From positions 4,464,001-4,528,000 of the forward strand of contig JAULSN010000002.1 in assembly GCA_033439765.1 (NCBI GenBank): a DNA stretch of 64,000 nt, in the 5' to 3' direction. The notes beneath the pieces were generated by a model that saw only the letters and a list, made by a program, of their open reading frames with translations, made no database searches and had not been told where the DNA came from. Position numbers and translations under genes: made by a program. This document shows, in pieces, positions 1 to 10,421 of this stretch. The DNA is from Lasiosphaeria ovina. Its lineage: Eukaryota > Ascomycota > Sordariomycetes > Sordariales > Lasiosphaeriaceae. The first letter of the stretch is position 1; the number at the start of each line of letters is the position of its first letter.

Positions 1-820
1 TCGTGTGCTAATGGTATTGCATCGGGTTGCAGGTGTAAGTCCTGTACCCTGACAAATTTCTTCTTCTTTTCTTGAGGAAAGAAAGGAAATTTTCTCTTTT
101 TAGGGGTAACGTAAACTATGACAATGACGCGCTGACACGGCCAATCTCGAACAAACACACACAGACAAGATCCTCAGCCCCAAGATCGACATCAAGGTTG
201 AGTCGTCCGTCTTCGACCAGCGCGCCAACCTCTTGTACGTGACGTCGGCGCAGACCTTCTCGCTCTGGTTCGTGCCGTTCCACAAGGCGCCGGTGCGCCT
301 CGTCACGGTCCTGTCGCTCGTCCCGTCAGACGCAAACGGCCACCACAACAGCAACAACACCACCGGCGGCGGCGGTCGTCAAGTCAACGGCGTGCACGAC
401 AAGTCGGACGGCGACGAGTCCGAGGATCCCAGCTACGCCGACGTGCTGTCGGCGGCCCCGGGCGCCACTACCGGAAACAACCTCGACGAGCACTCGGCCG
501 CGAACGCCGTCGCTGAGCGGACCCAGCCGCCGCTGCCGCCCAAGAAGGCCAACAACAGCAGCCAGCAGCAGGTTTCGTCGCCAACATCATCGTCCTCATC
601 CCACCCGCGATACCTGATCCAGAAGCACGAGGACTTCTACCAGGTCAACGAGTTCCTCAAGTTCCTGTTCAGTACCCCCGGCGCGGCCGTCTGGGCCGCC
701 TGGCAGCTGTCCAGCACGCTCCTGTGCGTGGTCGGCACGCTGCTGCTCGCGCCGTTGATGCGCGTGGTCGCTCCGGCTGTTGGCGGTGTTGCTGCTGGCG
801 GGCGGCAGAAGACGGCGTAA
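1..820 (+). CDS. SigF-like NTF2-like domain protein (3' part)
   Basis: The 5' end lies outside the window. A short exon tail at 1-34 ends at a GTAAGT donor (35-40). The next exon opens after an AG at 163-164 or 168-169; a CTGAC branch-like site lies at about 132. It then stays open to a TAA at 818-820. Just after the splice site is a motif of the type SPKIDIKVES..FD, followed by LYV and a QTFSLWFVPFHKAPVRL block. I recognise this pattern from fungal proteins annotated as SigF-like NTF2-like domain proteins. A linker rich in Ser, Asn and Gly follows. A hydrophobic stretch near the C-terminus (about 25 residues, encoded near 720-790) looks like a membrane anchor. The function of the family is not known to me. 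The family call is from memory of the motif; the exon and the stop are directly visible. Confidence 0.6.
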
Positions 821-1495
821 GTCTGGCGTGGCCCTCGTATGTGATCGGTTTTCTTGTTTGTGATTTTGACTGTGGGAATGGATATGGATATGGGTGGGTG
901 GTTATGGCGCAAATTTTTTTCTCTCTTTTCCGGCTTTCACTCGGTAGAATAAAAGAACATAGAATCCTGGGTTTTCTCCCTTCTCTTTTTCAGCTTGTCG
1001 ATTCTTCTGATTGCTCGTGCATTTATGTGACGGTCGCTGAAAGCGAAGAAAAAAGGGGGGGTGGGCGATCTATTGCTGCTTCGTGGTAGACGCGAACGAA
1101 ACAAGAGCTTGGGTGAAAAGGGGTGAGGCCGAAGTGAACACCCAACAACCACTTTCCACGCCCATCATGTTTTCCCCTCCTCTTTGCTGACTCTGGCTAA
1201 TATAAGCGCTCCTACAACAGCCAGTCCCAGATCTACCCTGCTCCGCAGAGACAGAGACATATAGAGAAATTGTCGAGTTGAGCAGTGTGTTATATAATGC
1301 GGGGTGGTTAGGGGTATCATTTTGCAACTCCCGAATCCAAAGAAAATTCAATTGGCAAGATAGGCAAGGAAATGCATATACAACAACGAACAATCCAACA
1401 TTCCGCGCCCATACGCCTCCAGTGACTGTGGGTGGTTAAATTGGGTGATATAGGTAGCCCGCGGCTGTCGCCATGTGAATCATGGCATGACCACT
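821..1495. other. Convergent spacer between SigF-like gene and Zn2Cys6 regulator
   Basis: This stretch holds the 3' flanks of two converging genes. It is T-rich after the first stop codon and contains an AATAAA-like string (AGAATAAAAG near 947). I see no convincing coding exon, tRNA or repeat here; the open frames are short and low in complexity. Confidence 0.5.
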
Positions 1496-4400
1496 TCAGC
1501 CAGCGCCATTCCCACCTCCTCCGCCACCGCCCCCGCCGCCGAGCCCGCCGTTGCCTTGCTGCCCGCCAAAGAAAAACCCGTCAAAGAGATCGAATTGCTG
1601 GCCGCCGTCGCTAAAGTCGTGATGCAGCCCCTCCCAGCCGAGGCCGAAGCCAAAGTCGATGCCGCCGGCGTCGGCCATGGCGAGGTCGCCGTCGAGGCCC
1701 GCGGATCCCGCGCCGCCGAGACCCTGCAGAAAGTCCATGCCCTGCAGGTCGTCGAAGCTCACAGCGCCCGCGACGGGATCAAACAGCGACTGTTGCGGCT
1801 GCTGTGGAAAGGTGCCGCCACTGGTGCTGCTGGGGCCCCCGACTACCAGGGGCGGGGGCATGCCGGCGACGCTCAGCGGAGAGCCCACCTGGCCGCCCAT
1901 CGCGGGAGGGGTGGGGTGTTGCATCAGAGTCGGCGAATGCATGAGGGATGGGTCTATAGATGCCGCAACAGCAGCGGCAGCTGCAGCATCGGGGGTGAGA
2001 GGCATGTCTGAGGAGCTCGCGTTGCTTCTTGGCGGGGCGGGCAAGTTGCGCATTAGGGAGAAGCCGTCACCGGCGGCCTGCTCGGTCTTGATGGGCTGGC
2101 GAAAGTGTGAGCTCTGAAAGGCCGACAGCTGCGACGCCGATGAGGCGCTGTTGGAGTATGTGTCCGAGCTAAGGTCCGAAAACTGCGGGCCCTGGGTCGA
2201 GATGTGCTCAATGGACCGCCGGGGGTGCCGGCGGGGCTGCTGATGGTGGCTCCTGGCACCAGACAGAGACGGGGTACTGCTGTCGCCGCCGCCAACTCCG
2301 CCGCCGCCCCTCGGACCCCAGTCCAGGCGCTGGTCAATGCTGCTCCTGGAGCTGGACCGCTCGCCAACGCCGCCGTGCTGCTTCTGCCGCTGGCCGAACC
2401 CGCCCGCCGCATTGACCATCTTCAGTGTCGCCTTGACTGTCCGATCGAAGGCGTCCCGACATGCTTCGGCCGGCGGGCACTTGTCCATCAGATCCGTGAA
2501 TACCGACGTTGCGGCGAGGATGGTGAAATCCACTTCATCCATGCTCTAAGAAAATAATTCACCTGTCAGCCGACGCCAAAGGGGAAAAGAAAAAAAGAGA
2601 AGACTGGCCACAAAAGAATGGGAAAAGGGCAGTCTCACCAGCCGGCTCCTGACTATGGGGGAATGCCATATCGCATACAGATAGGCTATTCCCGCCACAA
2701 ACAGGTGGTGCGTGGTCAGGTATGTATAGTTGACCAAGCCCACCAGGTGAAGCTGACGGTAGATGCGCAGAATCTTCTGGCCGGCCTCGGCTACCTTGAG
2801 ATAGACGCGGTCCTCATCCTCGCGCAGCTCTGCGCTGAACATTGTGGGGCTGTTGACCTCCTTTGCCGTATCGTATTCGCCCTCGAACACGGTCGGCACG
2901 CTCAGGCTCTGCCGGTAGAGCATGATGACGGCCTGCCAGTAGTTGAGGTCCAGGAACTCGGTCGAAAAGGCCACGCCCGTGTCCTGCTTGCTCGGCGCCG
3001 AGTTCTTCCAGTCCCAGAGTCTCCTGTCGATGTCGACCCGCCACGCCCGGAACGATTCGAACCTCGACAGGAAGGGCGACGGCAACTCGGTGTGCATGTG
3101 TGGATTCCCCTGGTTGACCCCGCCAGCCCGGACAATTTCGGCTTGTTGGTACTGCAATACCTGGAGGATCTCGGACTGGAGTAGTCTCAGGCGGAAGTAG
3201 TGGTGGGCGACCAGCTTATATGTCGGTTTGAGCTGCTCTGTGCTCTCGAAGCCGTTTTGTGTTATGTACCGGTCCTCGAGCAGCGACGGAAACTCTGTCG
3301 TTATGACCTGATCCGAGATCCCAAAGGGGCGCCCGACGCAGATGCTGACAAGCCGGTCGAACGAGTAGGTGCACCACCACAGCCGCCGTCTCAGGTCGCG
3401 CACGTACTGCCGCCTACCGCGTTCCTGCACGTTGGTCTCGCTCTGCTGTTGCTGTGCCGTCGCATCCCCGAGACCCGAGTCGATGTCCTTTCCATCCTCG
3501 TAATGTAGCCCTAAATCAACCGCTAACCTAACCGCGACGCCAATAATATACCTGGTAAAAGCGGTTAGAAGACCACACAAGGCCTAACCGCCGTATTATG
3601 CTTGCCGTCTGTGGCTCTTGGCCATGGGACGCACAGATAGTGGACGGGAGAACTCACCATAATCCAGGAGGAACGGGTCTCAACAGGGCAAAATTGGCTA
3701 GAAGCAGTACAGCCTGCAGCTCCTCCAAGCCGCCGCCACTGCCAAGGCAGGCCTCGAGATGCACGATGGCGCTCGCGTGGTACTCCTCGGGCTGGGCTTG
3801 CCGCGACCCAGGAGGCGCGTCGGGGGGGTGCGTAGTTGGCGTGTTGGACTTTGCCGAGTCGGCGAGGATGATGCCTGCCCCTATGGCAAACACCATGTTC
3901 AGCATGTACAGCTCCCGCGGCCCTCGCTGGCGGCCCTCGTCGGCATAGGCCTGGTCGAACATCTCCATGAACGCGCCTCTGTGCAGCACGGGGATCTGGG
4001 GGTTGGCGTGTTCAAAGTAGAGAGTGAGCAGCCTGCGGCCGAGCGTCTTGTCGGGAAAGGGCGCCGGATGGATAGTGGGCTTGGTGTGCAAGCCAAAGAA
4101 GGAATCGCGCATCGAAGTCCCGGCGCCGGCACCGGCGGGGCCACTGTTGCCGGCTATGGGCTTGTACGGCCGTATCCCCGCCTTGTCCGACATGGACTTC
4201 TGGTCTGACACAGATGACTGAACGGCAGCAAAGACGACGCGCGCAAAGGACACGCCGGCCGTGGCGCCGAGATGCCGGTGGTTTGCGACGCCGGGCACGC
4301 CGCCCGCGATGCCGCCGGCGGCCTTGGACACCAGCCTCTGCAATCGACCTGTAGTTGTGCTATCGTCCCCATTGAGCTCTGCCTTGGCGCCGGCGGCAGG

Positions 4401-4931
4401 GTCCCTGGAGTCGCCATACCACGACGAGGCCCCGTCGGTGGGGGAGCGGGCGGCGCTCGAGCCGTTGCCCGTCTTGGACGAGTACTCGAGGTTTTCTGCG
4501 AGCGGGAAAGCGACGCCCTTGGATGTAAGGAGGGATTCGAGCTGCTCTACCCTCTTCTCGAGATAGAAGATGTAGCTGCGCGGGATCTCCTTCTTGGTGA
4601 TTGGGTCGTATCCGACGCAGTTGACATTAGCCTTCTCGCAGCTTGCGCAGCTCGGCAGCTTCTGGTCACATCGGTTTTTGCGCAGGCGGCAGCGGTTGCA
4701 GGCGCTGACATTGCGGAAGCTGCTACTCTGGCCAATCTTGCCGCCGAGGCCGAGGCCATGGGCGGCCGCCCCATCGTGAGCGTGCTCGCTAGTCGGCGAC
4801 GTTGCGCCTACCGACGGTAGTGACGTCGGCGACTCCTTGTCGGGAGACGACGGGCGCGGGCGCTTGGAGGGGTGCACGTCGGGAGAGCGGGGGGAATGCG
4901 CCGGCGCTGCCATGCTTTCAGCCTGAGACAT
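1496..4931 (-). CDS. Zn(II)2Cys6 fungal transcription factor
   Basis: Three exons (4931-3658, 3551-2639, 2545-1496) give 1078 aa with phases that fit exactly. The ATG at 4931 is chosen because the frame's only earlier start-like codon is a GTG. Six cysteines at about residues 78, 81, 88, 95, 98 and 105 follow the C-x2-C-x6-C-x6-C-x2-C-x6-C pattern of a Gal4-type binuclear zinc cluster. A short linker and a coiled-coil-like stretch (YLEKRVEQLESLL) follow, as in dimerising members. The middle, from about residue 290, matches the fungal-specific regulatory domain, with motifs such as YFEHANPQIPVLHR and a later RDLRRRLWW. The C-terminus is rich in Pro, Ser and Gly and ends in a polyglycine run, as in activation regions. 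It should be a nuclear DNA-binding regulator. Its target pathway cannot be read from the sequence, and the neighbours give no clear hint. Confidence 0.9.
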
Positions 4932-5934
4932 TGGCTCTCCCTCGCCGCGGTCGGTCGGCCGGCCAGATCGGATCGGCACGGCGAGTCGGCGCACGGTGCG
5001 GGTGGATATGCAATAACAATTCTTTGTCCTTTGTTCTGGCTCTAGTTCTAGTTCTGGTTCTAGTTCTAGTTCTGCGCAGTCCCCGGGTGGACCAAGATTC
5101 GGCGCGGATCGCTCGACCCTGGTGGGCTTTCCGGACTCGGGCGGGCGGGTGGGCGGGCGGGCTTATTCGATCCTAGAGCTTCAGCTCCTGACTACGCTAC
5201 CTTGTCCCGGGCGCAATCCGTCGGCCCCATGCCTTCCTTCAAACCTCGGCCCAGAGATGACTTGGTGTCGCGCGGGCTTGGTGGGAGTGTAGATAAGGTA
5301 GGTGCCGCGCTGTAAGGGGACGGGACGGGTATCTGGGTCGTGTGTCCGTACGGAGTATTCGTTTCACACAGCGCCTCGAAGCGTGCGGGGCCCTCAATGG
5401 TTTGATTGCGTTGCTTGTCTTGAAACCCAGACACGCAAACTGCCGTGGTCCTGTGGAGATACGGCTGATATCTCGGAGAGAGAGTGGGCGGAGCGGAGGG
5501 TCAATGTGTCTGTCCGTTCGTCTCGAGCAAAATAATGGGGCTGGGTGGGTTCCCAGATTGCGATCGAGGTCGACGTCGTCGGTCGATAGCTACCCTGGCT
5601 ATCTCAAACAAGCAACGGCACAAGCGGTTTGCTCGGAGGCCGGCACCAGTACAGCACACCCAGCAACAACGCGCACGGCACCGCACGGGACGCAAGCCAA
5701 GTCAGAGAATAACGAGCAAACAAATTAATGAATAAATTTGGTATACGAGGCTGTCAGGAATAGCAATGCTGGAGGGTGCCAGTGGCAGGGCAGGCAGGCT
5801 CAATTGATGGATGTTAACGCGAGGAAGGGTGCCCGCAGGGGGGAAGCCTGGAATTCCTGTGTCGCGGTTGGGGCTGCCGTTTTGACTGGTCGGCTATGCC
5901 GAATTTGATTGGCTGCTAACCTACAATTGCTAAT
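4932..5934. other. Upstream region of the Zn2Cys6 regulator
   Basis: About 1 kb of spacer. It carries a short tandem array of GTTCTA-like hexamers at about 5036-5074, roughly 100-140 bp upstream of the regulator start, and a run of GGGC units near 5140-5160. No coding exon can be supported. Confidence 0.5.
5036..5074. repeat. GTTCTA hexamer array in promoter or 5' UTR
   Basis: Roughly six imperfect copies of a GTTCTA/GTTCTG hexamer sit about 105-145 bp upstream of the Zn2Cys6 regulator start. It may be a simple microsatellite in the leader; no function is shown by the sequence. Confidence 0.6.
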
Positions 5935-6660
5935 CTACACTTGAGCCCAGACATCTTCCGCGTACTCCTCCAGTTCTTGAACGCCGAAAACCAAATCTCC
6001 CTCACTAGGGCCCGGATCTCTAAGGAAGAGAAGCCTGAATGAAAGCACCAATGCACCCCTAGTGATATTGTACGATATCGGATTGGTAGTGGCGTTCTGG
6101 GTAATCGTGATGCTTTGTCTAAGCATAAGCGTTGGGTGTTGAAGAGAGTGCCGCGTTGTGGTAGCTCCAGGGCTAACTGCCATCTCTTCCTCCCACCTCT
6201 CCAAAAGGATTGTAGTACCGTCAAACTTAGAAAGAAGAACAATCTTGACCTCGTGGGTTGATATAGAAAACCACCGCTTCATAGTTAAATATAATTGCCC
6301 TAACGTCTGAGAGAATCCCGCTTTAATAATAAGTATTGGCCAGGTACCTTTACCAGCTCGTTGAGGTTTTGGGCTACTAGTTAAATTACCCTCTTTACCG
6401 CTTTGTCCTTGTTATCCTGGAAGTGTAGTACTACTAATATCTCTCCAACCTTTCTTTAAACCTATCTCGCGAATTTACCCGACAAATTCGTTATATAGCG
6501 GTTTGTGAAGTTCCTTATAAAGGCCAGTTATAATCGTAATAATAAGGATCCGAGAATTACTATCGTAATCGCGAAAGCGGTACCTACGGCCTTGCTTCTC
6601 TCGCTTCTCTCGTTTACGTTGAATTTCGGTGAAATGATTAGGAGAGACGTCTAAATAATT
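5935..6660 (-). pseudogene. RIP-like relic of a dispersed fungal gene family
   Basis: Read on the minus strand from 6660, one frame keeps protein-like sequence for 242 codons but has TAA stops at 6475-6477 and 6412-6414. Segments such as YKELHKPLYNEFV, IREIGLKKGW, AGKGTWPILIIKAGFSQTL and HEVKIVLLSKFD resemble a family of uncharacterised fungal proteins that occur in many copies. The last 116 codons (6282-5935) are intact and include SYNITRGALVLSFRLLFLRD and an EYAEDVW ending. Both stops read as CAA changed to TAA, a C-to-T change at CpA, as expected from repeat-induced point mutation. Further upstream (to about 6840) the same frame is still faintly protein-like but broken by more stops, and the DNA turns AT-rich. 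The family is recognised from memory and has no known function to me. Confidence 0.65.
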
Positions 6661-8330
6661 AGTATACTATATAGAAATAAAAGGGTAATACTATACTTAT
6701 GACGGTGAGGGAATCCCTATTAGTATGATTAATTCTATTGAAGAGATCTTGTACTTTGGTGAATCGTATAGTCTAGGAATCGTCGGTCTAGGGATCGCTA
6801 TCTTTCGTCGAGTTTACCGAAGTAAGTATGGTAGACGTCGATAGAACTGCCGATGAAGCCGATACCGACGGAGATGTCGTCGACCTTGATGTGATTGACG
6901 CTATGGCGAAGCGTTGAAGTTTGAAGTTGGGATCCGTGAGATACGTAGGGGAAGCCACTAGAGGGGTACAGGCTGCTGAAGCTTGTGAAAATGGTGGGGC
7001 CTGCACTAGCCAGTGGCCCGAGCTCTGCCAAAAACGGCATCCCAAACCGCGACACAGACAATCACTGGCCGCAGGTCTAGCTGTTTGAATCGAGTAAAAG
7101 AAGGTCCACAATGGGAAACAAACCCCCACACCCCCTTTTTTCTTCTTTTTTTTTTTTTTCGCTGTGTCGCACTTCAGCTCCTTTTTTGCCAAGCTTTCCC
7201 CAACTTGTCAACTAGCCAACTTCAAAGCCTCTTCTTTTAGTTAGAAGAACCCACACCCCCCTCGCTCCCCTCCCCTCCCTTATCCCAATTTGTTCATCCA
7301 GCCTTGTGAGAATTAAGATATGTTTAAGTGAAACCAAGTTCAATGGGCAGGTAGGAGCAGGAGGTGTGCGCCACCGAGCTGGAAAAGACCGAGGTCCCTG
7401 TTTTGAGGATTTAATTCCGCAGCCCCGAAAGCTGTCAGGTCTTGACGGCCCAGCTTCACCTTGCTTCCCTGTTTATCCTTATTAAGACGTGGCGATCAAT
7501 GGGGCAAACTGCCTGTCTCAACCGAACCTCCAGGGCCGGGAGAGGGAAAGAAAGGAGGGAGAGAGAGAAACAAGTAAAAAATAGGGAGGACAAGTCTCAG
7601 AGCAAAACCCCCCCGAAAATCATCATTCCTTGCGTTATATACCTCTAAATTGTTGCGGGCCAAGTAAGTTCCCAGGACTGAGGAACTCCCGCCATCGAAA
7701 ATCCACCAACGGCGTTGCGTTGAGGAATACAAATATTAAAAATAATAACAAACAATAACAACGCCCTCCTAGAGATCATGAATAGAAAAAAGGTTTCCCA
7801 TAACACCACCCTTGTAGCGAGCCCGCCGCCTTTCTGATACCTCTCGGGGATGCACATCGAGAACTTCAAAGACACCCGCTGATTTCCGTAAGCCAAACCT
7901 GACAGCTTCACTCCCTTTCCTTGGTATCTCAGCCCTGTGAAGCAAAGAAAAGAAAAGTAGCCCCAAACCCTAGCGTAACACATGGTACAAGAACCGTGCT
8001 CTATGATCCTTCGCCAATAAATATCATCCCAAACGTTGGCCACTCCTCGACACCATGAAGGCATTGGCTCCCATAGAACGCCGCCGCCGATGCGAGGATT
8101 CTCCACGCTCACCGTTCCAAGCGGGTACCTCCGGTGGTCTTTCCCAGTATCGCCGACCAGAAAATAAGAACAAGTCTATCCCAATCAATTTCATTCGTCC
8201 CATATCCCGAGAAACTTTCGCGAGAATGACTCCGTTGCAACTTCGTAACGCCAATGTGTTGTCCGACCTTGTCGTACCTTCTACCTCTCCAGCCGTCGTG
8301 TAGTTAGAAAACGTGTTCCCGTGAGGGTTG
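6661..8330. other. Spacer with AT-rich decayed flank
   Basis: The part next to the relic (6661-6840) is AT-rich and looks mutated. The rest, up to the end of the MFS gene, contains pyrimidine-rich tracts (for example 7130-7160 and 7250-7280) and short frames without recognisable domains. No gene is supported. Confidence 0.45.
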
Positions 8331-10421
8331 TCACGTCTGGGTTGTATTCTCGGCCAAAACATCGCGGGGCTCCATCGGCGCTGTGGTCGTCGTCTCGATG
8401 TCATCCTTCTCATCCATCCTCGCCTTGGGCTCTGAGATTTTGAAGCTGGTATAGGCCCCGGCCATTGTTATCAAGCCTGTGACCCACCAGACGAGACCGG
8501 AATAGCCGCTTTCCATGCCTATGGTGTAGAGCAGCCCCGAGATAATAGGTCCGAAGCCACGGCACAAGCTCGCAGTCGAGGCGGCAACCCCGTTGATCGT
8601 GCCAAGAGATAACGTTGACGGCGCCGAGTTGGTCAGGAGCATGGCGTTGCTCGGGTATGCCAATGTCGAATATGTGCACTTCCAGACCACAATGACGTAA
8701 ACACTTGCCATCCGAAGGGAGTCGGGCAGGAGCACCATGTATGGCGTGACGAAGTAGAGCAGAGGATACGACGTAGAAAGGAGTCGGATTAGTCGAAGTG
8801 CCCCGAACCTTTGAACAACGCGTTCAAACAGGAAGTATGTCGATGCCATGGAATACAGCCCCTGAACAGACAAGATGACGCCGATTGTCCGAGTGTCTAA
8901 TCCAAAGCCATCGGCGAATTTGAAGGGGAGAGAGATCGGCTGAGGATTCGGGCTCGTGCTCAGAAAGACCGGGAGCAGTGCGTCGAATGTCATGGTGTGG
9001 CTGGTAGAAACAATCAGCATCGCAAGCCCCCGCTGGCATCAGCAAACAACTTACAATGCCAGAACGCCATAGGAGACGATGGTGAGGATCACTTGTTTGG
9101 TGAATATCTTCATTGCCGGTTTCTTCTCCAGCTTTGGTAAGGCATCCTGGGCAGTCTCTTCAAGGTTGAGCGGATCTTGTAGACTCGGGCCCGGTGCAGA
9201 CGTCCTTTGTGGTGAGTTTTCCGACGTGGAATACCCAGGCAAAGGTTCGTCGGTTCCAAGGAGAAGAGGGCGCTCCTCTGGTGCTTTCCCTCGTCGAATC
9301 TCGGTTCGGTTCCGTGGCAAATACGAGAGCAGGTACCGACGAAACTCCTCGCTACGCTTAGCCAGGTAGCTTCCCAGCTCTATTCCTCGATCACGCTGCC
9401 ATTTCTTCTCCGGGTGCGTCTCCTCCAAGAACAGCGCACCGACTGCCACCCCGACGAATACGCAGGCCGCGCTGAACAGGTTGGGCAACAGGTACGGGAA
9501 TTTGTCCCAAATGCTGCCAGGCGAGAAGATGGATGGCAAGTTGTCGACCGGTTTTGCGAGCGCGCCTCCGATCATGGGCCCGAGTATCGACCTGTCAAGA
9601 TAATCAGTCCCCAAGTTCTTAAGCAGCAGCACTTTCAGTAACAAGGGCTGGCCGACATACCCTAAGCACCACACAACCGGCATGACCGCATATGCTCGGG
9701 CTGACCAATCTAGTTAGTTTCGTCATTGCGCATGGGAGAATCATATCAACTCACGCTGATGCTCTTTGACAGGGACCAACTCTGCCACAGTCGTTTGCAA
9801 TACTCCGATATTGCTGTGATGGTATTGTCAGCCTTGTCGATCCCACGAAATAGAGTAAGCCGAGGACTCTAGACGGACCCGTTCAAGAGACCCCCCAGTG
9901 CGCGAGCAAAGAGGGCAACCGGAAGGTTTGGCGCGAAGCCAAACACAAGGACACTAATGCCAGTACCAACCAGTCCCATTAACAAGATGGGCTTCCTCCC
10001 GACCTTGTCACTGAGCCGTCCCCATAGCATACCAGTCGAAAACTCAGCAAAGGTGAATGCCGAAGTAACCATGCCAGCATAGAATGAAATTTTGCTCTCA
10101 TCTTCTGTAATGTTGAAATCCCTGACCATGTGGAAGATGTAAGGGAATATGGACATGAAAGCGATGGGCTCGCATATCCGACAGATTGCTGGGACACTAT
10201 TAGAACAAACCCAACAAAACAGCGTCTGCGTGCCCATGTCTTCGCTAAGGAGCCAGAACCAACTATGAGACTCCATCTCGACCGTCCAGGCCGTGCATCA
10301 TCTGAGACATACCAAGTATGAACAGCTGCCTCTGAGGATAAGGCGGAAGCTGTTTCGACAAGGGCTCGACTCGCACCCCGGCGGTCACGGTGCCGCGGTA
10401 CTTATCTCCTCTCATGGTCAT
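8331..10421 (-). CDS. Major facilitator superfamily transporter
   Basis: Six exons (10421-10313, 10188-9879, 9813-9755, 9700-9661, 9591-9055, 9000-8331) join in phase to 574 aa. The first half has the MFS motif between helices 2 and 3 (GRLSDKVGRKP), a preceding FAEFSTGMLWG helix, and ARALGGLLNG. Later come AVMP and SILGPMIGGAL, all typical of 12- or 14-helix H+ antiporters. A long charged cytosolic loop (EETHPEKK to about KKPAMKIF) separates the two halves. The pattern resembles the ZIFL-like/DHA1 group of fungal drug or metal-linked exporters; the substrate cannot be read from sequence. The second intron uses an unusual GTCCGT donor, chosen because it restores the conserved LLNG-NIGVLQTT join. 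The start ATG at 10421 has a second ATG two codons later. Confidence 0.88.

Noticed and set aside
1475..2011. Plus-strand frames over the C-terminus of the Zn2Cys6 regulator
   Set aside because: They mirror the Gly/Ser/Pro-rich coding exon on the other strand and have no domain.
7645..8112. 155-codon minus-strand frame downstream of the MFS gene
   Set aside because: No motif; sits in spacer next to decayed AT-rich DNA.
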